DNA of 64,000 bases from contig NZ_CP046115.1 in assembly GCF_009707385.1 (NCBI RefSeq), forward strand, positions 3,906,001 to 3,970,000, given 5' to 3'. The notes beneath the pieces were generated by a model. That model did not search any database and had not been told where the DNA came from. It was given only the letters and a program-made list of their open reading frames with translations. Positions 58,592 to 64,000 of this stretch are shown here, one piece after another. Origin of the DNA: Klebsiella oxytoca (GTDB taxonomy: Bacteria; Pseudomonadota; Gammaproteobacteria; Enterobacterales; Enterobacteriaceae). Position 1 is the first letter of the stretch; each line of letters opens with the position of its first letter. Both the position numbers and the translations under genes were made by a program.

Positions 58592-58969
58592 TTGAAGAAG
58601 CTTCCAGTCATTATAATTGCGCTATCAGTACTCTTTTTACAGGGGTGCGCTAAACCAATTAAAAAAAGCCCCGAAAAACTGAGCGAGCAACCACCAAAAA
58701 TGTTGAAATTTCAACGTTGCATCACTGATGCGAAAACCTTATCCCAATTGGATAATAAATATGAGAAAAGCACAAAAGAATTATATACGTTAGTTAATAA
58801 TGCAAAATTTTATGCTTCTATTGCTGATGAGTCGTCTACCAACGTGAGTTCAACAATAACGCCTTTCTTTGATTATAAATTAAATGAAATATGTAACAAT
58901 ATATCTCTTATGTTAATTGAAGAATTTCAAAAGAACACTATTAATTCTATCAGCAAAGCCAAGAGCTAG
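58592..58969 (+). CDS. Small putative outer-membrane lipoprotein
   Basis: A 125-residue lipoprotein starting at TTG 58592: signal LKKLPVIIIALSVLFLQGC with lipobox LQGC (Cys19) and Ala at +2, which predicts outer-membrane sorting. The SD ggagg (58582-58586) is 5 bases before the TTG, better placed than an ATG at 58580 that would precede it. The mature part is Lys/Ser-rich, with an amphipathic helical stretch (KCLNEKISKE-type) and two further Cys (CITD, CNNI). I recognise no family. It is followed after 22 bp by the coiled-coil gene, so the two probably form an operon. Confidence 0.75.
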   Translation: MKKLPVIIIALSVLFLQGCAKPIKKSPEKLSEQPPKMLKFQRCITDAKTLSQLDNKYEKSTKELYTLVNNAKFYASIADESSTNVSSTITPFFDYKLNEICNNISLMLIEEFQKNTINSISKAKS

Positions 58970-58991
58970 AAACAAGGATGTTTGATTTCAT

Positions 58992-60560
58992 ATGAGAAGA
59001 TTGAATAAACTAACAATCGTTTCATTATTAGTATTCATTGCTCTGAATAAAACAGCATCAGCTGAAGATAGTGAATTCATTAATGCGATTAAAAACCTCA
59101 ACTTACAAACTATTGATACTAATGAAAATTCAGAATCAGCAGATAACAGATCGCAGAGTATTAATAGTGAAACCAGCATCAATGATAAGTTAGAACAAAA
59201 AAATAAAAAGCTTCAAATGAAGTATGAAAAATTATTGGGTTCGTACAATGAGATAAAATTAAAAGGCGACTCTGGTAATGCAGAATCCCAAAAATCAACC
59301 CTCTCCGCGCTCTCTAAAGAAAAAGACAAACTTAACGCCGAAAATATCGCGTTACGCAAACAGCTGGCTGATGCCACTTCCACACTTTCCGCGCTGCAGA
59401 AGCAAGGAGAGCAGTCCCTCACCAGTCAGAAGAAAGAGCTGAACTCTCTGGGGAAGGAAAACGCCCGCCTGCTCAACGAATCTGAAGCCACGCGCAAACA
59501 GCTTGCCGAGGCCACTGCGCAGCTCGCCGCCCTGCGTCAGCAAAATGAACTCTCCGTCGCCAGCCAGAAGAAAGAGCTGAACGCTCTGGGCCAGGAAAAC
59601 GCCCGCCTGCTCAGCGAATCTGACGCCACGCGCAAACAGCTTGCCGAGGCCACTGCGCAGCTCGCCGCCCTGCGTGAGCAAAATGAACTCTCCGTCGCCA
59701 GCCAGAAGAAAGAGCTGAACGCTCTGGGCCAGGAAAACGCCCGCCTGCTCAGCGAATCTGACGCCACGCGCAAGCAGCTGGCTGAAGCCACTGCGCAGCT
59801 TGCCACCCTGCGTCAGCAAAATGAACTCTCCGTCGCCAGCCAGAAGAAAGAGCTGAACGCTCTGGGCCAGGAAAACGCCCGCCTGCTCAGCGAATCTGAC
59901 GCCACGCGCAAACAGCTGACCGAAGCCACTACTAAGTTGGCCAAAATGGAGAATGATTCACAAAAATCAGCTACTTTAAAAACCAAATTGTTAAAAACTA
60001 CTGAAGGCAAAAACTCCTATTCATTAGGTGTTTTTTATTATGATAAGATCAACGCTGAATTTGAAAAAATCACTAAAAACAACATTAAGCTTACTCCTTC
60101 GTTGATGATCGATGGTATGAATGATGCCTTCAATAAATCACTTAAAATCAAAAAAGCGGAGATAATGGAAAATGTAGTCAAAATTGATCGAATCGTGCAA
60201 AGTATTAATAGCGACTACGCTAAAAAGATCCTAAAGATAATTAACAAGAAAAAATATGAAGTACTTGCGAATGGTTCATTTTTAGTTACGGACAAATCGA
60301 CGTCAAAGAAATATGGTGAGAATGAGATAGTAACTTTTGATATGCTGGAGAAAAACCTGAACGGCAAGCCAATACTTAACACCATGAATACTAAGGTTAA
60401 CTTTAATCAAATTCATGACCCGTTGCTTAGAAAAGTCGTTTCAGAGGGTGGTAAAGGCGGTGCAATGACGCTGTATGGCAAGGCGGATATCTTATATAAA
60501 ACTATACCAGACAACGTTTCTGCGGAAAGTCTTGTATCTATAACCTTTATGTTAAAGTAG
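58992..60560 (+). CDS. Secreted coiled-coil repeat protein with degenerate FKBP-like C-terminus
   Basis: A 522-residue protein with a signal peptide (LTIVSLLVFIALNKTASA, cleavage before EDSEF). Residues about 60-325 are predicted coiled coil. Residues 146 to about 316 hold near-identical 46-residue units (QKKELNALGQENARLLSESD plus ATRKQLAEATAQLAAL). Residues about 338-430 resemble an FKBP N-terminal domain (NSYSLGVFYYDKI, LTPSLMIDGMNDAFN), and about 431-522 an FKBP fold (GENEIVTFDMLEKNLNGKPI ... LVSITFMLK). The isomerase residues FD and W are replaced, so I expect no catalysis. It has AT-rich ends and a GC-rich repeat core. Probably periplasmic; function unknown. Confidence 0.8.
   Translation: MRRLNKLTIVSLLVFIALNKTASAEDSEFINAIKNLNLQTIDTNENSESADNRSQSINSETSINDKLEQKNKKLQMKYEKLLGSYNEIKLKGDSGNAESQKSTLSALSKEKDKLNAENIALRKQLADATSTLSALQKQGEQSLTSQKKELNSLGKENARLLNESEATRKQLAEATAQLAALRQQNELSVASQKKELNALGQENARLLSESDATRKQLAEATAQLAALREQNELSVASQKKELNALGQENARLLSESDATRKQLAEATAQLATLRQQNELSVASQKKELNALGQENARLLSESDATRKQLTEATTKLAKMENDSQKSATLKTKLLKTTEGKNSYSLGVFYYDKINAEFEKITKNNIKLTPSLMIDGMNDAFNKSLKIKKAEIMENVVKIDRIVQSINSDYAKKILKIINKKKYEVLANGSFLVTDKSTSKKYGENEIVTFDMLEKNLNGKPILNTMNTKVNFNQIHDPLLRKVVSEGGKGGAMTLYGKADILYKTIPDNVSAESLVSITFMLK
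59427..59930 (+). repeat. 138-bp tandem repeat array (46-residue coiled-coil units)
   Basis: Units begin with cagaagaaagagctgaac at 59427, 59565, 59703 and 59841, exactly 138 bp apart; the last is partial (about 90 bp). Units 2 and 3 are nearly identical, indicating recent duplication or gene conversion. A degenerate unit may precede the first. The repeats are GC-rich, whereas gene ends and flanks are AT-rich. Confidence 0.9.
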
Positions 60561-60648
60561 AGAATACATACAGGAAATTATCAGTAAAAGCATCCTGCAT
60601 ATTTATAATATGGTGGTATGCATGTTTCCTGTTGTTGAATATCACAAG

Positions 60649-60688
60649 CGGCTGTGGTGGCATATCCTTATCCCCTGCCAGCCGTTTT
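60649..60688 (+). terminator. Possible terminator after the coiled-coil gene
   Basis: cggctg (60649-60654) pairs with cagccg (60679-60684), followed by tttta. The inner part pairs poorly, so this is a weak candidate. The rest of 60561-60771 shows no gene. Confidence 0.35.
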
Positions 60689-60771
60689 ATCAACCTCCCT
60701 TCTCTGCCATAATTAATTATCGCACCAGATAAACCAATAACACTTAGCGGCTATTTTCACTATCGACTACA

Positions 60772-61251
60772 TCAGTGCTTTATACAAAAAAATATCGGCA
60801 TATTACCACTTGTAATAACATAATTATCGTTTAAAGGATAAAGGTAAAAAAAGGTACTAACCCCTTCTTTTATTAATACATCAGCAAGAAAATTACTCAG
60901 CACTTTCGAATGATTTAAGCTTTCCGGTAAAATTGACACTTGTTGTGAAGTAAAGTTATAGGCGAAATTATTCCTTGCAACTTCAAAGTGATTTCTAAGC
61001 TTGAAAAAATACACATTTGCATTGCCATCAGTAATACGGCCATCCATCATTATAGTACCGTACCTGCCATTAATAACAAGGCTGCTTTTAGAAACCAGAA
61101 GCTTACCAGATTTTCTTGCCGAATATGTAGCATCACAGCGAAAATGAGTGTTTTTGTAGCTGACATAATAAAACATCAATACTGGAACAGTAATTGATAT
61201 CAAAACAGTAACTAAGATTATAAGTCTACTATTTTTAAAATACATTTTCAT
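60772..61251 (-). CDS. FidL-like membrane protein
   Basis: A 159-residue protein with one N-terminal TM helix (LIILVTVLISITVPVLMFYY) and a periplasmic domain starting NTHFRCDATYSARK, resembling the FidL-like family (Salmonella SPI-3 FidL). It overlaps the 3' end of the preceding ToxR-like regulator by 17 bases. In SPI-3, fidL follows the CadC/ToxR-like regulator gene marT in the same arrangement. By analogy with ToxS it may modulate the partner, but no function is proven. AT-rich codon use. Confidence 0.7.
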   Translation of the reverse strand: MKMYFKNSRLIILVTVLISITVPVLMFYYVSYKNTHFRCDATYSARKSGKLLVSKSSLVINGRYGTIMMDGRITDGNANVYFFKLRNHFEVARNNFAYNFTSQQVSILPESLNHSKVLSNFLADVLIKEGVSTFFYLYPLNDNYVITSGNMPIFFCIKH

Positions 61252-62029
61252 CTCTCAAGTCCATGACTTCACATTTTTTTGGTCTCAAATTTATAGGTCT
61301 ATCGCACGAAATAACTGAGATATTAGGTGAATAGGGGAGTATGGTTACATAAACAAAATATTGATGCTGACATTTCAAAAATGATAAATTCAAAATAGAT
61401 AATCGGTCTTTACCATTTTTGGGAGATAGAAAAAACTTACACGCACTCCCGGGCATAAAAACTGGACCGCTGTAGTTTTCAAAGAATTTGTAGCCTCTTG
61501 TTTGTGTACCATATATTTCAAAAGTTAACGTACCTGACATCATCATGATAATTAGTATAAATGCCATTGTTGTAAAGTGAGTTAGCTTTCTGTTTTGGTA
61601 AATCACGGGTTCAACAGTTTGATCTGATGTATCTATTCCATTCTCATTTTTTTCACAGTCCCCCTCGTTAAAATCCTGCATTTTAGCCAACACGGTTACC
61701 GTTGGGTTTAGTCGAAAGCCTTTCCTGGTTTCAGTCAGAATATAATCAGTCTCATTTTCACATATCTCTCTGAATGCCCGACGAATGACAGATATGCTCT
61801 GATACAAAGTATTAGGTGATGGGATAAACCCACTCCCTTGCCAGGCATACTCATAGAAATCATTTTGTAGCACCAGGTCTTTTCTGGAGAGCAATAACTC
61901 CAGGCAGCGAGCTGAAGGGCCTGTTAATTGCACTTTTTTACTTCTATCAGACACGCACGACAAAAGATTCCGTTCTGGCCAAAATATGACTGAATCATTT
62001 AATACATAAATATTCTGCATACAAAACAT
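61235..62029 (-). CDS. ToxR/MarT-like membrane-anchored transcriptional regulator
   Basis: 264 residues: an N-terminal winged-helix domain (residues about 5-105; LTGPSARCLELLLSRKDLVL, LYQSISVIRRAFREICENE, ETRKGFRLNPTV) of the OmpR/CadC type without a receiver domain, a cytoplasmic linker, one TM helix (TMAFILIIMMMSGTLTFEIYG) near residue 170, and a small periplasmic domain with Cys residues (GSACKFFLS, KCQHQYF, SCDRPI). ATG 62029 has SD gagg 5 bp upstream; a GTG at 62035 and an ATG at 62020 are alternatives. It is followed by a FidL-like gene, overlapping. It probably senses periplasmic conditions and controls nearby genes. Confidence 0.82.
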   Translation of the reverse strand: MFCMQNIYVLNDSVIFWPERNLLSCVSDRSKKVQLTGPSARCLELLLSRKDLVLQNDFYEYAWQGSGFIPSPNTLYQSISVIRRAFREICENETDYILTETRKGFRLNPTVTVLAKMQDFNEGDCEKNENGIDTSDQTVEPVIYQNRKLTHFTTMAFILIIMMMSGTLTFEIYGTQTRGYKFFENYSGPVFMPGSACKFFLSPKNGKDRLSILNLSFLKCQHQYFVYVTILPYSPNISVISCDRPINLRPKKCEVMDLRDENVF

Positions 62030-62540
62030 CAACACCTCAAAATCAAATTAATAACAATAAAGTTACATGTTAAGTAACAACCATTAGGATACATATAAAA
62101 AATCTTCTATAAGATTATATAAGACAAAACAAAAACCTTCACAATTTTCATTAACCAATTGATTTTAATGAAAATTAAAACAATAGCGAATTCATTTCAA
62201 TTTCATAACATATTTTTTATGCTTATGAATAAGTTCCTCAAATGAAAATTCTTAAATTTATCAAACAACTCCCTATAATTGATTCATACCAAAAACGTAA
62301 TATAAAAATATCTTACGCAGAGTATTAACTACTTAGTATCTAAAGATGGGTGAATTTAATGAGGAGAAACGCAATAAAAGGATTAAAAAACCAAAAAAAC
62401 AATAAAAATTAGATTTTAAAACTACTTATAAATCAATAAATAGCTATTAATCGTCACATATATGTCTGATTGATTAATCATTTTTAACATATAGAATGCC
62501 ACAACATGGATAAGGCAAAGGTAAAAGGAGATCATTTTCA
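62030..62540. other. AT-rich divergent regulatory gap
   Basis: About 510 bp between two divergent regulator genes, very A+T-rich, with no supported gene. A 10-bp palindrome tgattaatca lies at 62471-62480, 61 bp before the winged-helix gene. It is likely the shared promoter and regulator-binding region. Confidence 0.45.
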
Positions 62541-62984
62541 ATGACGCAGAACCCAAGAAAATTAGATCATCACCTTTATGGATATTGCATTGGGGATAAT
62601 CTTGAGTTCAGGATATCACCGGCCTTATTAGTAAATACATTGACAGGAATCAGCATTCGTCTGCGGCCAACAATGGCGCGACTGCTTTCTTATATCTTAA
62701 ATCACTCAGATGAAAGAATGATTGAAGATGAGAAAATAATGCGGGATGTTTTTGAGAATTATGGTCTCAAGTGTAACAAGCAGCGACTATGGCAGGCCAT
62801 TAATTCGCTAAAAAAAACTCTGGCAAAGTGTGGTTTCAGCCGCTTTATTATCTACAGAGTAAATAACAATGGTTTTTTAATTTCCAATGTGAGAATTGGA
62901 ATGTTGTTATGTTACGCCCTTAACAGCTCTCACCTTGAGATGTTTGAGACTGCTAAGCCAGAAAAACATGACCAGCAAATATAG
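62541..62984 (+). CDS. Winged-helix DNA-binding protein without a membrane anchor
   Basis: A 147-residue protein with a CadC/ToxR-type wHTH domain (residues about 25-110; ISIRLRPTMARLLSYILNHS, KCNKQRLWQAINSLKKTLAKC, IYRVNNNGFLISN) but no TM helix and a short tail. SD aaggag precedes the ATG. It lies 184 bp upstream of the fimbrial subunit gene in the same direction and is a strong candidate regulator of that operon. AT-rich codon use like the other regulators here. Confidence 0.75.
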   Translation: MTQNPRKLDHHLYGYCIGDNLEFRISPALLVNTLTGISIRLRPTMARLLSYILNHSDERMIEDEKIMRDVFENYGLKCNKQRLWQAINSLKKTLAKCGFSRFIIYRVNNNGFLISNVRIGMLLCYALNSSHLEMFETAKPEKHDQQI

Positions 62985-63035
62985 ATACATGTAAGTTAAA
63001 CAGCGGCAAATTATATAACCGAATTATTTTTTAAA

Positions 63036-63051
63036 GTTGTGTTTACACAAC
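63036..63051. promoter_or_regulatory. Inverted repeat upstream of the fimbrial operon
   Basis: gttgtg-ttta-cacaac is a perfect 6+6 bp dyad in the leader, 118 bp before the fimbrial ATG. It may be an operator or a weak terminator of the wHTH gene. A second dyad, tctctc-c-gagaga, lies near 63080. Confidence 0.4.
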
Positions 63052-63168
63052 CTGATAAAGCTATTTTTCTAAACTTCTCTCCGAGAGAGACACAGTACTC
63101 ATGATGCTGTGACGATGTATTTCGTCGAAATCATGTAAAACCAAAAGTAATCAATTAAGGATAATTTT

Positions 63169-63729
63169 ATGAAAAAGTCAGTCGTCAGTACCTCAATCTT
63201 TGCTGTTTTCGCTCTCGCAGCATTTTCCGCCCAGGCAGCTTCCACCGGGACCATTACTTTTAACGGTGAGCTGACCGACACCACCTGCGAAGTGGATATT
63301 AACGGCCAGGGCTCCGACGCGACCGTCATCCTGCCGACCGTCGGCGTGAACCAGCTGACCGCCAGCGGCGACACCACCGGTCGTACTTCCTTCAACATGA
63401 ACATCTCCGACTGCGTGATTGGCACCGAAGGCGGCCACTCTAAAGTCTCGGCGTTCTTCCAGCCGGGTAACACCGTTGATCTGAGCACCGGTCGTCTGAA
63501 AAACGTCGGCGGCAGCGCCACTAACGTTGACCTGCGCCTGCTGGATGCTTCCAACAGCTATGCGCCGATTAACGTAGGTAACACCGATCAGGTTGATGGC
63601 ATGGCCTATGTCGACATCAACGCTGACGGTACCGCACTGCTGCCGTACGCCGTTGAATACTTCGCGAATGCGCAGACCACCCCGGGCACCGTCACCAGCA
63701 GCGTCGTTTATAACCTGCAGTACAAGTAA
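63169..63729 (+). CDS. Type 1-like fimbrial major subunit
   Basis: 186-residue pilin with a signal peptide (MKKSVVSTSIFAVFALAAFS, cleavage after AQA). Mature features are typical of FimA/chaperone-usher pilins: GTITFNGELTDTTCEVDING, second Cys in NISDCVIG (disulphide), and the C-terminal beta-zipper pattern ending SSVVYNLQYK with the penultimate Tyr. The chaperone gene follows. Codon use and GC are host-like, unlike the AT-rich regulators just upstream. The exact fimbrial type is not clear. Confidence 0.92.
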   Translation: MKKSVVSTSIFAVFALAAFSAQAASTGTITFNGELTDTTCEVDINGQGSDATVILPTVGVNQLTASGDTTGRTSFNMNISDCVIGTEGGHSKVSAFFQPGNTVDLSTGRLKNVGGSATNVDLRLLDASNSYAPINVGNTDQVDGMAYVDINADGTALLPYAVEYFANAQTTPGTVTSSVVYNLQYK

Positions 63730-63739
63730 TAAGGAATTT

Positions 63740-63760
63740 CAGGGGGAGTCGCTCCCCCTG
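63740..63760 (+). terminator. Stem-loop between major pilin and chaperone genes
   Basis: caggggga g on the left (63740-63748) pairs with ctccccctg (63752-63760): a 9-bp perfect stem with a 3-base loop, 11 bp after the pilin stop. No T-run follows, so it is probably a partial terminator or RNase barrier that makes pilin mRNA more abundant than chaperone/usher mRNA. Confidence 0.75.
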
Positions 63761-63776
63761 TCACACAGGAGCCCCC

Positions 63777-64000
63777 ATGATACCGTTATCCCTTATCCGG
63801 ACATTCGCTAAAGTCACCTGTATTGCCGCTGCCGCCGTGGCCTGGTCATCCCACGCCAGCGTTATCGTCAACGGGACCCGCGTCATTTACAACGGAAATG
63901 AAAAGGAAGTGTCTGTCCGGCTTACGAATACCGGCACGCTCCCGGTTCTGGTACAAAGCTGGATTGATGAGGGCGATATGAACGCCAGGCCGGATCGTAT
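63777..64000 (+). CDS. Fimbrial periplasmic chaperone (partial, 3' end outside window)
   Basis: The first 74 codons encode a signal peptide (LIRTFAKVTCIAAAAVAWSS, cleavage after SHA) and the start of a PapD/FimC-type chaperone: SVIVNGTRVIYNGNEKEVSV, then LTNTGTLPVLVQSWIDEG. The conserved early Arg (TRVIY) that anchors the subunit C-terminus is present. SD acaggag is 7 bp before ATG. The window ends here; an usher and adhesin should follow. Confidence 0.9.
   Translation, partial: MIPLSLIRTFAKVTCIAAAAVAWSSHASVIVNGTRVIYNGNEKEVSVRLTNTGTLPVLVQSWIDEGDMNARPDR

Noticed and set aside
59352..60010. Long reverse-strand frames across the coiled-coil repeats
   Set aside because: They are antisense products of the repeat periodicity (length multiple of three) and have no start signals or family features.
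62985..63168. Invertible fimbrial promoter (fimS-like)
   Set aside because: No pair of 9-bp or longer inverted repeats several hundred bp apart and no recombinase gene seen within the window.

Overview
The window is a chromosomal segment of an Enterobacteriaceae species. Gene order and protein sequence follow the E. coli/Salmonella backbone from ypeA-amiA-hemF through the eut operon to ppk-ppx-pdeF-yfgG. It carries an ERIC (IRU) element and REP/BIME palindromes of the 'tagcccgg...' type. Several genes that E. coli K-12 has in this interval are missing: talA next to tktB, narQ between aegA and acrD, and the hyf hydrogenase-4 cluster between bcp and perM. Together with the GC-rich core, this suggests a Klebsiella/Raoultella/Kluyvera/Enterobacter-type organism. 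I cannot fix the genus from sequence reading alone.

Layout. (1) 1-2.2 kb: end of ypeA, then amiA-hemF. (2) 2.2-17.1 kb, minus strand: a complete 17-gene ethanolamine-utilisation operon, eutSPQTDMNEJGHABCLKR. It encodes five microcompartment shell proteins (S, M, N, L, K), the B12-dependent lyase (BC) with its reactivase (A) and adenosyltransferase (T), aldehyde and alcohol dehydrogenases (E, G), phosphotransacetylase (D), acetate kinase-like EutQ, accessory P and J, the permease H and the activator R. REP-like palindromes sit inside the operon, a CRP-like site lies upstream of eutS, and an ERIC element separates it from maeB. (3) 17.4-29.4 kb: maeB, tktB, ypfG, nudK, aegA, acrD, ypfM. (4) 29.7-43.5 kb: yffB-dapE-ypfN, a tandem 122-bp BIME array, ypfH, tmcA, ypfJ, purC, bamC-dapA, gcvR-bcp, perM, bepA-yfgD and hda, which appears to start at CTG. 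(5) 43.6-53.1 kb: upp-uraA, an inserted 6-phospho-beta-glucosidase gene with a kinase remnant and AscG-like operators, purMN, ppk-ppx. (6) 53.1-58.2 kb: pdeF with a perfect FNR box, yfgG, and a divergent LysR/MFS pair that sits where E. coli has yfgH/yfgI.

(7) 58.2-64 kb is an accessory region, mostly AT-rich. It holds a small lipoprotein and a secreted coiled-coil protein with a GC-rich 138-bp repeat array and a degenerate FKBP-like C-terminus. These are followed by a ToxR/MarT-like membrane regulator overlapping a FidL-like membrane protein, a lone winged-helix protein, and the start of a chaperone-usher fimbrial operon (major subunit and chaperone, cut by the window end). This is the part most likely to hold something undescribed: an envelope/adhesion module with its own membrane-embedded control circuit.

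Many regulatory sites match known regulons of the neighbouring genes: PurR boxes at purC and purM, a BaeR-like box at acrD, a sigmaE-like promoter at bepA, an FNR box at pdeF and a possible Pho box at ppk. All identifications come from recalled protein families and visible motifs; no database search was run.
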